34,950 bases of DNA from Candidatus Marinimicrobia bacterium CG08_land_8_20_14_0_20_45_22. GTDB lineage: Bacteria > Fidelibacterota > UBA2242. The stretch is from contig PEYN01000074.1 of the NCBI GenBank assembly GCA_002774355.1, positions 1 to 34,950 of the forward strand. Direction: 5' to 3'. Shown here piece after piece: positions 23,587 through 31,470 of this stretch (position 1 is its first letter; each line of letters starts with the position of its first letter). Under the pieces are notes generated by a model that saw only the letters and a list, made by a program, of their open reading frames with translations, was not told the origin of the DNA and searched no databases. The position numbers and the translations under genes were made by a program.

Positions 23587-24509
23587 TGCTCATGATGGAT
23601 TTTCCCGAACGACTCCGCGATAATAAACCCTTGATTCTTGACGGCGCTATGGGAACCGAACTGGCGCGGCGCGGCTTTCCGGTTCGACTCCCGTTATGGT
23701 CGGCACAATCGGTTTTGGAGCATCCGGACGCAGTTAGGAAAATCCACGAAGATTATATCGTTTCGGGCGCCGACATATTAACGACCTGCACATTTCGCAC
23801 AGACACGCGTACGTTTCAAAAAGCCGGTTTAAGTTCAGCCGACGCGAAAAGGGCAACTTTTCAAGCAGTCGATCTCGTAAAACAATCAATCCAAGATAGT
23901 CAACTTGTTCGGAAAGTTTGGATCGCTGGTTCAATGTCGCCGCTCGAGGACTGTTATCACCCTGAATTAGTGCCTGATCCTGCCACGGCGCTTCGCGAAC
24001 ACAATGAAAAAGCCAGTTGGTTACACGAGTCTGGCGTCGATTTTATCCTCATTGAAACCATGAATACTCGCTCAGAAGCAATTACGGCAACGAAAGCCGC
24101 GCTTTCAACTCAATTACCGGTTATTGTCTCATTTATTTTAAACAATGATGGACAAATTTGGAATGGCGATGCTTTGACTCAAACCGCAAGTGAGATAATA
24201 AAACTCGGTGCTACGGGCATCTCGATCAACTGCACGCACCACCGGATCATTACTCGTGCCATCGAAGACCTAAATCAGAATGGAATTAAACCGGTTTGTG
24301 CATACGCAAACGCCGGCATTTATAATCCTCATTCCGGCTGGGAAACCGATCCGATTTTTACCTCGGAATTCTATGCTGAAACGGTTTTTAGTTGGTTGCA
24401 AAAAGGAGTTCACATCGTTGGCGGATGTTGCGGTATTAATCCAAAAACGATCAGCGCCATCGTAAAAAAAGTCCAGCGTGACGGGGAATCACTCTGGACT
24501 GGAGGGTAG
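23586..24509 (+). CDS. Homocysteine S-methyltransferase-family protein
   Basis: The product has 307 residues from the ATG that overlaps the PAP2 stop (TAATG); further ATGs at 23592 and 23595 are alternatives. The N-terminal LILDGAMGTELARRGFP is the family signature. The three zinc Cys residues are C216 in ISINCTHH and C281/C282 in GGCCGINP. It has only the homocysteine-binding barrel, like the first module of MetH or like MmuM/BHMT enzymes. The methyl donor could be S-methylmethionine, or the corrinoid protein encoded nearby. Context favours the second, making a split methionine synthase. An in-frame upstream extension to 23523 lies inside the PAP2 gene and is rejected. Confidence 0.92.
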   Translation: MLMMDFPERLRDNKPLILDGAMGTELARRGFPVRLPLWSAQSVLEHPDAVRKIHEDYIVSGADILTTCTFRTDTRTFQKAGLSSADAKRATFQAVDLVKQSIQDSQLVRKVWIAGSMSPLEDCYHPELVPDPATALREHNEKASWLHESGVDFILIETMNTRSEAITATKAALSTQLPVIVSFILNNDGQIWNGDALTQTASEIIKLGATGISINCTHHRIITRAIEDLNQNGIKPVCAYANAGIYNPHSGWETDPIFTSEFYAETVFSWLQKGVHIVGGCCGINPKTISAIVKKVQRDGESLWTGG

Positions 24510-24636
24510 TGAGAATTAGGGATAAAGAGTCTGGTAAAAAACCAATTATAAATTAACACTTACACGTTTAAATAAATTTGCGGCAAATCACATGATAATT
24601 TTTTTTGGTTAAAAAATGGAGAAAATCTCAGGTAAT

Positions 24637-25482
24637 TTAGTCGGCGCCTAAATTACTCCAATAAACAGAACCGGACGCCCCTCGAATCCAAGCAGAATTT
24701 CCATTGCCGGCTTCATCCGGGATATAATCATTACATGATCCGTTAAATCGCCAGATTCCAACGGGCAATACCGATAGACTTTCCATAAAATGCTCAAACA
24801 ATTTGTCAGGATGATTTTGATGAAACAGCACTTCATCGGAGCTGAGACATCGATTCCACAACCGGACTTCATCCACCAATCCAGTCCAAAAATTCCGCGC
24901 GCCGGTATTGCGTCCCGGCGATCTGTAAGCGCCGCCGATTAACAAATTGCTCAAGCCGACGTTAATGTCGATTCCGGCTAGCGCGAAGGAGGCAATTTCT
25001 TTTCCATCGAAGTAAAACCGCACATGAGACTCTTGCCGGGTTAAGCAAATTTGATGAAATCTTGACTGACGCCAATCCAGTGACGCCGGATGAAAACCGC
25101 CCATAGTTTGCTCATCGACAGTAAAATCGATCCGGCTTGAATCCGAATCTCCCTGAAAAAAACCAATCTCGGTCCCGCCCAGTTCGTTGCCAATCATCAG
25201 GATCGCCCGTTGAGAATCCGGAAGCGATGTGTCCGCCTGTATCCATATTTCAATGGAAAAATCTCTGGAAAAAATTGAATCCAGCGCCGCGTTCCCAGAA
25301 ATTTCCAGATAACTCCGACCGGAAAATCCAACCGAGTTAATATCGTTTGAGATTGCATCATCTTCGCAAGACAGAAGAAAAAAACTGATAACGACCGTGA
25401 ATAAAAATAAGAGCCTTTGAAGTCCATTCAAGTGTACTTTTTTACTGTCAGGTTTTTGCGATATTAACCCGTGAAAAATCAT
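24637..25482 (-). CDS. LamG-like (concanavalin A-like) lipoprotein
   Basis: The product has 281 residues. A signal sequence ends in the lipobox FFLLSC, with Cys39 as the lipidated residue followed by EDDA. The remainder is a LamG/jelly-roll domain: SYLEISGNAAL, FSIEIWIQADTS, HQICLTRQESHVRFYFDGK, LLIGGAYRSPG and WTGLVDEVRLWNRCLSSDEV are the standard strands. The domain usually binds glycans or proteins on the cell surface. It overlaps the preceding secreted protein gene by ATGA. The two are likely made together as envelope or surface components. No catalytic residues are identifiable. Confidence 0.85.
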   Translation of the reverse strand: MIFHGLISQKPDSKKVHLNGLQRLLFLFTVVISFFLLSCEDDAISNDINSVGFSGRSYLEISGNAALDSIFSRDFSIEIWIQADTSLPDSQRAILMIGNELGGTEIGFFQGDSDSSRIDFTVDEQTMGGFHPASLDWRQSRFHQICLTRQESHVRFYFDGKEIASFALAGIDINVGLSNLLIGGAYRSPGRNTGARNFWTGLVDEVRLWNRCLSSDEVLFHQNHPDKLFEHFMESLSVLPVGIWRFNGSCNDYIPDEAGNGNSAWIRGASGSVYWSNLGAD

Positions 25483-26627
25483 AGTTGCTGATACATTCTC
25501 CCCAGATTTTTCCCTTCTGCATCGAACGAATCGATACCGATTTTCAGATTTTCACCATCGAAAAAAAATGTCTGACTTCCGACAAACTTTTCGTCTTTTC
25601 CAAAAGTGACTTTCCTTGTAATCAACCGGAATTTGTCGAAATACATTTCGTAGGAGCTATACATTTCTTTTGCATCATCGTAAACCGTTCCGCGAGCGGC
25701 ATACGCATCGGTTTCGGATTTTTGAAAGACAAATTGATAATGATAATATTGATTCCCACTGTCGTCCATAACGATCAATCGTTCCAAACGATTGTCCGAT
25801 GAATAAAGGCATTTAATGACCCAGCCCGGTTTGACCATATTAAATTGCAAGTCGAAATAATAGGGATTCAGATCGGTCAGTTTACCGCCTTCGGGAAAAT
25901 CGATTCTCTGCTCCAAAATCGTACCGTTTGCGCCATAAGTAAATTTTCCGCGCGCAATTGGGTTTTTACCATTGATTAAATAGTCAACGTAACGGATTTG
26001 TCCAAATTCATCTCGCACCATTTTCGCACGGGGTATCGGCTTTCTTCCGTCGGGCGTAGTAAAATGAAAATATTTGTTAAATAGCAAATCAAATTGGAAA
26101 ACATAGGAATATTTGAAATTTCGTCCAACCAACAGCGGACTCGTTCTGCCAGGAATGAATTCGAGCGACTGAAGGTTTCCGGCAGTGTCGAACATTCCCT
26201 TAAAATGAGATTTTCCGACAATATCTTTCGGTTCCACAGATTGCGTCATCAGTTGATCAGCAGTCAGATTCGTCGCATAGTAGCGGACTTTCTCAGCCGA
26301 CGAGGCGCGGTCGCTGGAAAAATCAACCGGATTACCGGTTTTATCGAAGGAAGCGATAAAATCTGTCATATCTCGTAGATCGTCTTCACCAACTGGAACG
26401 ACGATATTTAAAGAATCAATCAGCAAATGAAATCCCTTTTTGTCACGATAAGAAGGCAGAAAATGAACGCCCGGTTTTTGATATGCTGGCAGATTTGGGG
26501 CCAATTTATCTTCAATTACAATAAACCGTGACGTCGATTCGTTTTTCCGATCATCGGTAACTAATTCTTTCCCGTCGATGCTTTCTATCAGGAAGCCCGC
26601 TAAAAAGACCAGGTACCACTGCTTCAT
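25479..26627 (-). CDS. Secreted protein of unknown function
   Basis: The product has 382 residues and was not assigned to a family. Residues 1-~19 are a signal peptide (MKQWYLVFLAGFLIESIDG). The C-terminal half holds loosely repeated units of the form 'F-x-Y/F-D-x-x-G-x-x-L', for example FTYGANGTILEQRID, LIVMDDSGNQYYHYQF and FFFDGENLKIGIDSFDAEG, which recall YD- or toxin-antitoxin-WapA-like beta hairpins. A GGAG site precedes the ATG. It overlaps the LamG lipoprotein gene by ATGA, so a shared role at the cell surface is likely. Nothing indicates enzymatic activity. Confidence 0.75.
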   Translation of the reverse strand: MKQWYLVFLAGFLIESIDGKELVTDDRKNESTSRFIVIEDKLAPNLPAYQKPGVHFLPSYRDKKGFHLLIDSLNIVVPVGEDDLRDMTDFIASFDKTGNPVDFSSDRASSAEKVRYYATNLTADQLMTQSVEPKDIVGKSHFKGMFDTAGNLQSLEFIPGRTSPLLVGRNFKYSYVFQFDLLFNKYFHFTTPDGRKPIPRAKMVRDEFGQIRYVDYLINGKNPIARGKFTYGANGTILEQRIDFPEGGKLTDLNPYYFDLQFNMVKPGWVIKCLYSSDNRLERLIVMDDSGNQYYHYQFVFQKSETDAYAARGTVYDDAKEMYSSYEMYFDKFRLITRKVTFGKDEKFVGSQTFFFDGENLKIGIDSFDAEGKNLGRMYQQL

Positions 26628-26718
26628 GAATTCTCCAATCTACTCTATTACTCCGGCAGACATTTAAATAACATGATAAAAATTGAAAAAGATTTTGATA
26701 ATAAGCAAAAGGTAAGAA

Positions 26719-27099
26719 TCAAAGAGAGGTTGAGACTTCCTTTCCGAATGGCGAGAGTGCCAGCGACAATAATTTGACATGTTGCTTGGCAAACGGAATG
26801 CCAACGATCGTCACGGCGCATATCAACGCGAAAACCAGATGAAAAAACGTTAGCCAGATACCGCCGAACAGGAGCCAAATCAAATTCATAACCGTCGAGA
26901 GGCAACCCGGCGCGGATGGTTTATAGCGTATCGTTTCACCAAACGGCATGAGTCCGAGAATTGACAATTTAATGCATTGAATCCCAAACGGAATGCCGAC
27001 GATCGTCAAACACAACACAACGCCACCCCACAAATATCCCAGAAAGATAAAAATCCCACCGCCAAGAAAAATCCACAATATATTTCCAAGAGTACTCAT
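26719..27099 (-). CDS. yccF: YccF-domain inner-membrane protein
   Basis: The product has 126 residues with two internal repeats. Each repeat has a membrane segment followed by a short amphipathic motif: LTIVGIPFGIQCIKLSILGL with MPFGE in the first, and VTIVGIPFAKQHVKLLSLAL with SPFGKE in the second. The segment FGGIWLTFFHLVFALICAVT is typical for the family. YccF-type proteins are integral membrane proteins of unknown role. The gene starts 3 bases after the phosphodiesterase stop, and its ribosome site AGGAAA lies inside the end of that gene, so the two form an operon. Confidence 0.9.
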   Translation of the reverse strand: MSTLGNILWIFLGGGIFIFLGYLWGGVVLCLTIVGIPFGIQCIKLSILGLMPFGETIRYKPSAPGCLSTVMNLIWLLFGGIWLTFFHLVFALICAVTIVGIPFAKQHVKLLSLALSPFGKEVSTSL

Positions 27100-27102
27100 T
27101 TT

Positions 27103-27825
27103 TCAGATTTCCTGATTGACTCTTACATTTGACCGGACGTCGATAACTCTATCAGGATAGTCGGTAAAAACACCGTCGACTCCCAAGTCGATCATCCGTT
27201 GAATATCATCCGGAAAATTGACAGTAAAAACGAAAACCTTGATCCCCCGGCGGTGCGCTTCTTCGATGATTTCTTCATTGACAAATTCGATGCTGATATT
27301 GATTGAATAAACGTCCAGTTCAGCGGCAAATTTCGCCCAGCCGATTGGTATTCCGAAAATTAGCGCACCGGTTTTTATTTCCGGAATCAGCGTTTTTATC
27401 GTTTTCAATTCATAATGATTAAAGGAAGAAACTTGAAATTGATCGTATCTCCAACCATGTTTGCGAACATACTCGTTGATCACGTTTGCTACCAATGGCG
27501 CTGTACATTCGTTTTTAACCTCGATATTCACGCTCGTCCGACGATTCACGAGGTCGAGTACTTCGGTCAGCAGAGGAATCCGACCGCCGCCTTTTACTTC
27601 TAACGATCGGATTTCGTCGAATGTTTTCTCTTCTACAAGTCCAGTCCCGGTTGTCAATCTTTCCAACCGATAATCGTGAATGACGACGAGATCGCCGTCA
27701 ACGATAAAAACGTCCAGTTCAATACCGTCAACACCAAGATCAATGGCTTTTTGAAAAGATGCCAGCGTGTTTTCCGGAGCGTAACCCGGCGCTCCCTGAT
27801 GTCCAAAACAGAGAAAAGAACTCAT
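27103..27825 (-). CDS. Glycerophosphodiester phosphodiesterase (UgpQ/GDPD family)
   Basis: The product has 240 residues without a signal peptide, so it is likely cytoplasmic, like UgpQ. The active-site blocks are FGHQGAPGYAPENTLASF (usually HRG; here Gln replaces Arg), DGIELDVFI with the metal-binding Glu and Asp, and VVIHDYRLERLT with the catalytic His. The barrel ends with GIKVFVFTVNF and LGVDGVFTDYPD as expected. It would hydrolyse glycerophosphodiesters from lipid turnover to glycerol-3-phosphate and an alcohol. It is followed after 3 bases by yccF and preceded at 66 bases by tex. The R-to-Q change in HRG is worth noting, but all metal ligands are kept. Confidence 0.92.
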   Translation of the reverse strand: MSSFLCFGHQGAPGYAPENTLASFQKAIDLGVDGIELDVFIVDGDLVVIHDYRLERLTTGTGLVEEKTFDEIRSLEVKGGGRIPLLTEVLDLVNRRTSVNIEVKNECTAPLVANVINEYVRKHGWRYDQFQVSSFNHYELKTIKTLIPEIKTGALIFGIPIGWAKFAAELDVYSINISIEFVNEEIIEEAHRRGIKVFVFTVNFPDDIQRMIDLGVDGVFTDYPDRVIDVRSNVRVNQEI

Positions 27826-27891
27826 GTTTACTGCCTCTCGCTTTAAATGAACAATTGTGCGATCCGTTGAAATTTAGTTCCGCCGATGCAT

Positions 27892-30060
27892 TTATTTCAC
27901 AGATTTCATGCTCAGTTGAATGCGACCGCGATCGATGTCTATCAAGATAACCCGCACATCGACAATATCGCCGACCGAAACGACCTGACTCGGATTTTTA
28001 ACGAACCGGTCCGAAATCTGGCTGATATGGACCAGACCCGCTTGTTTGACGCCAATATCGACAAATACGCCGAAATCAACGACGTTACGGACGGTTCCTT
28101 TAAGAATCATCCCTTCTTTTAGATCTTCAATTTTGAGAATGTCGCTTTTCAATATCGGTTTGGGCAATTCTTCGCGCGGATCGCGTCCCGGCTTCTCCAA
28201 ATCGGTAAGTATATCTTTCAAGGTTGGTTCACCGATGCCGATTTCTACTGCCAGATCGCTCATTCTTGTCTGGCTGTTTGAAATCATCAGCCGAATCTTC
28301 TGCTCGCCAATTCGAATATTCTCGATCTTATACTTTTTCAAAAGGCGGTTCGTCGCCTCGTAAGATTCCGGGTGAATCCACGTGTTATCCAACGGGTTTT
28401 CACCGCCCGAAATTCGGAGGAAACCGGCGGCTTGTTCAAATATACTGACACCGATTCCCAGAACATTTTTCAACTGTTCACGATTTTTGAAACAACCGTT
28501 TTTTTCTCGATGACTAACAATGTTTGCCGCGTTTCGACTGGTTAATCCGGAGACATAAGTCAATAAAGATAACGACGCAGTATTTAGATCAACACCGACA
28601 TGATTAACGCAATCTTCGATAACGCTGTGAAGCGATTCTGTCAATCGTTTTTGGTTAACGTCGTGCTGATATTGACCAACGCCGATGCTTTTCGGCTCGA
28701 TCTTCACAAGTTCCGCGAGCGGATCGAGCAAGCGACGGGCAATCGAAATATTGCCGCGCAAACTTGCCTCCAAATCTGGAAATTCCTCCTGCGCAATTTT
28801 TGATGCAGAGTAAACCGACGCGCCCGCTTCGCTGACAATAACGTAATATAATTCCCTGACGGTTTTCATCTCACAAATCAAATCGGCGACCAATGATTCT
28901 GTTTCGCGGCTCGCAGTTCCGTTTCCGATAGCAATGACATCAACGTTGTATTTCAGGATCATTTTCTTCAGAATAACTTTCGATTCATCGGCTTCATTTT
29001 GTGGTGGATGTGGATAAATAGTCACACCCGCAAGATATTTGCCGGTTTTATCGATAACCGCAACCTTTGAGCCGGTTCGGAATCCGGGGTCGATGCCCAT
29101 GATAATTTTGCCAGAAATGGGCGGTTGAAGAAACAGATTTTTCAGGTTAAGCGCAAATATCCGAATTGCCTGTTTCTCCGCCGTCTCCGTCAAACCGCTG
29201 CGAATTTCTCGCTCGATCGACGGCGCAGTCAATCGCTGATAACCGTCCCGGATCGCATCCAGTAAATATTTATGAAAAATCGACCGGGAATCGACGACCA
29301 TTTTCTTTCCAATCCGAAGTAAAATATCATCGATATTCACCGATATATCAACTTTCAGAATGCCTTCCTTTTCGCCACGATTGATCGCCAAAATTCGGTG
29401 CGACGGAATCTTGCTGATCGGTTCGGTGTACTCATAGTACATCTCAAAGACGCTTTTTTCGTCCTTATTCTTTGCTTCGGAAACGATGATACCGGTTTTA
29501 AAAGTAACCTCCCGAACCATCCCGCGGATGTCGGCGTTTTCTGAAATCGTCTCCGCAACGATATCTTGCGCTCCCTGTAATGCTTCTTCCGGTGTGTTTA
29601 CACCCGTTTCCGGATTCATAAAAGCCGCGGCGACATCCAGCGGATCGCCGGTCAGTGTCTGTTGCTCGAGAATCAGATCAGCCAAAGCCTGAAGCCCTTT
29701 TTCACGGGCAATTGATGCGCGGGTTCGTTTTTTAGGCTTGTACGGCAAATATAAATCTTCCAAATCCTGAAGTTTTGTCGTTGCCTCGATTTTCGCTTTC
29801 AATTCCGGAGTCAACTTGCCCTGTTCTTCAATACTGGACAGTACGGTCTTCTTGCGTTTTTCCAGTGAACGAAGATATTCCACCCGCTCCTGAATAAGCC
29901 GGATTTGGACTTCGTCCAGCGAACCGGTGCGTTCTTTTCGATAGCGCGCAAGGAATGGAATGGTGGCACCTTCATCCAGTAATTGGACGGTTTGAATGAT
30001 TTGGTTTGCCCGCAGGTGCGTTTCTTTTGCAACGATCTGATATATTTGTTGCTCGGTCAT
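27892..30060 (-). CDS. tex: Tex-family RNA-binding transcription accessory protein
   Basis: The product has 722 residues from the ATG at 30060; a TTG just before it is the end of the open frame and not needed. The Tex N-terminal helical region is seen in TIPFLARYRKERTGSLDEVQ and DLYLPYKPKKRTRASIAREK. The YqgF/RNase H-like domain follows (IMGIDPGFRTGSKVAVIDK), then the helix-hairpin-helix part (YVSGLTSRNAANIVSHREKN). A C-terminal S1 domain closes the protein (GMILKGTVRNVVDFGVFVDI with LVHISQISDRFVKNP). AGGAAA lies 6 bases before the ATG. Tex is conserved and involved in transcription and RNA metabolism. A promoter can be placed upstream at 30104-30131. Confidence 0.96.
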   Translation of the reverse strand: MTEQQIYQIVAKETHLRANQIIQTVQLLDEGATIPFLARYRKERTGSLDEVQIRLIQERVEYLRSLEKRKKTVLSSIEEQGKLTPELKAKIEATTKLQDLEDLYLPYKPKKRTRASIAREKGLQALADLILEQQTLTGDPLDVAAAFMNPETGVNTPEEALQGAQDIVAETISENADIRGMVREVTFKTGIIVSEAKNKDEKSVFEMYYEYTEPISKIPSHRILAINRGEKEGILKVDISVNIDDILLRIGKKMVVDSRSIFHKYLLDAIRDGYQRLTAPSIEREIRSGLTETAEKQAIRIFALNLKNLFLQPPISGKIIMGIDPGFRTGSKVAVIDKTGKYLAGVTIYPHPPQNEADESKVILKKMILKYNVDVIAIGNGTASRETESLVADLICEMKTVRELYYVIVSEAGASVYSASKIAQEEFPDLEASLRGNISIARRLLDPLAELVKIEPKSIGVGQYQHDVNQKRLTESLHSVIEDCVNHVGVDLNTASLSLLTYVSGLTSRNAANIVSHREKNGCFKNREQLKNVLGIGVSIFEQAAGFLRISGGENPLDNTWIHPESYEATNRLLKKYKIENIRIGEQKIRLMISNSQTRMSDLAVEIGIGEPTLKDILTDLEKPGRDPREELPKPILKSDILKIEDLKEGMILKGTVRNVVDFGVFVDIGVKQAGLVHISQISDRFVKNPSQVVSVGDIVDVRVILIDIDRGRIQLSMKSVK

Positions 30061-30063
30061 CAA

Positions 30064-30513
30064 TATTTCCTGTTCAATTAGTTTCTTCCTGAAAAAACGA
30101 TGAAATCTACGGCATCGAAGGGAAAAGTCAAATTTGAAATGAATATGAAAAAATGTTTTACATGATGTTTTTCAATTACTTGTGATAAAATGGTTATATA
30201 AAACGTAAGATTTAGACAATTTCTTTACGTAACAAATATTATTCTGTCTCTTTATCAATCTATTTCTCCAATAAAATTCGAAGTATTGTCAAAATCTTTG
30301 CGACGCCCCAGATACGTTGTTCGAGGGATTTGCTGTTCAGATAATTGATATTCATGGTACAAATATAAAAAAATCCAGTATCCGATTTTCTGCTCATCCG
30401 TATTCTTAAATTTCTTAAATTACTTTTGTTCTTTAACCATTTTTTCAGGAGCCGTCGGAGGAAAGATTTTCGTTTTAAAATGACTATTATCATCGAAAAA
30501 TAAGAGAAATCGG
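30064..30513. other. Intergenic region between divergent tex and nadC
   Basis: This stretch holds the tex promoter near 30104-30131 and should hold the nadC promoter on its right side, where TAAAAT near 30475 is a weak candidate. Short open frames on the minus strand (for example 30260-30493) have a Lys/Arg/Leu-rich composition that looks like chance AT-rich translation. No RNA gene or repeat was recognised. Confidence 0.4.
30104..30131 (-). promoter_or_regulatory. Probable tex promoter
   Basis: On the minus strand TTGACT (30131-30126) and TAGATT (30109-30104) are separated by 16 bases. The expected transcription start lies about 35-40 bases before the tex ATG. Confidence 0.45.
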
Positions 30514-31470
30514 ATGATGACCCGGATAGAACAAATCAAAAAAGTATTTGACGCTACTGGTGAACTAACGCCAGATGACAAAACATACCGCCGTTTTGCA
30601 TCGTCCTTTTTGAACCGTTTAATTTCGTTCGACATTGGCAAGGGCGACGCCACTGTATTTCCGGAAAACGTTTATCACTCTTCTGCTGAGGCTTTCATCA
30701 TTGCCAAATCGCCAGCGATTATTGCCGGTCTCGAAGAAACAACAATGTTTCTGAACGAATTTTATCTCACTGGAGAAACGAAATTTAGAAACGGCGATGC
30801 GATCGAGACGGGCGAAACCTTACTAAAAATTCGCGGCAACACCGGAGATATTCTCGCCGTCGAGCGAACGATTCTGAACGTTCTCCAGCGACTGAGCGGA
30901 ATCGCCACCGTGACCGAAGAATATTCCGAACGGCTCGCGGGAACGCATTGTTTCGTCGTCGCAACGCGTAAAACGCTCTGGGGAATGTTAGACAAATCCG
31001 CAGTTCAACATGGCGGCGGATTTTCGCATCGACTCGGTTTATACGACGCGGCGATGTTAAAGGAAAATCATCTCGCCGCCTTGAAGAATTCGGAGCAACC
31101 AAACGCTATTCGCGATTCCGTCCAGACAATCATCCAGATACATCCACATCTCCGTTTTATTGAGATAGAAGTTCGGTCGGAAGACGAATTCTGGGAAATC
31201 GCGGATATCTTTAAAACGATAAAAACACCAGTCCCAAAAGTCATCATGTTCGATCATTTTCAACCAACTGCAATCTCGCCAATTATCGCGGAATTGGTTC
31301 GGCGGAACTTACGTGATGAAATTTTTCTTGAAGCGTCCGGAAACGTTACGCTCGAAACGGTTTCCGATTATGCAAAATCCGGCGTCGATGTCGTCTCAGT
31401 TGGCGCATTGACACATTCGGTTAAAAGCGCTGATTTCAGTCTGCTTTTTTCAACGGACTCAGGAAAATGA
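30514..31470 (+). CDS. nadC: Nicotinate-nucleotide pyrophosphorylase (carboxylating), quinolinate phosphoribosyltransferase
   Basis: The product has 318 residues and converts quinolinate plus PRPP to nicotinate mononucleotide in NAD synthesis. It has the N-terminal domain (LISFDIGKGDATVFP) and the barrel motifs ILNVLQRLSGIAT, ATRKTLWGMLDKSAVQHGGG, FSHRLGLYDAAMLKENHL, VIMFDHFQP, and LEASGNVTLETV with VDVVSVGALTHS. It could be confused with ModD, which shares the fold, but ASGNVTLETV and the GGG-HR-L-D-KENH block fit NadC well. It overlaps the cysteine desulfurase-SelD fusion by ATGA. NifS-type genes adjoin nad genes in several bacteria, where they supply the NadA iron-sulfur cluster; nadA and nadB are not in the window. 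Confidence 0.88.
   Translation: MMTRIEQIKKVFDATGELTPDDKTYRRFASSFLNRLISFDIGKGDATVFPENVYHSSAEAFIIAKSPAIIAGLEETTMFLNEFYLTGETKFRNGDAIETGETLLKIRGNTGDILAVERTILNVLQRLSGIATVTEEYSERLAGTHCFVVATRKTLWGMLDKSAVQHGGGFSHRLGLYDAAMLKENHLAALKNSEQPNAIRDSVQTIIQIHPHLRFIEIEVRSEDEFWEIADIFKTIKTPVPKVIMFDHFQPTAISPIIAELVRRNLRDEIFLEASGNVTLETVSDYAKSGVDVVSVGALTHSVKSADFSLLFSTDSGK

Noticed and set aside
30260-30653. Two short open frames on the minus strand upstream of nadC
   Set aside because: Composition fits chance translation of AT-rich DNA, one overlaps the start of nadC, and neither resembles a known protein.
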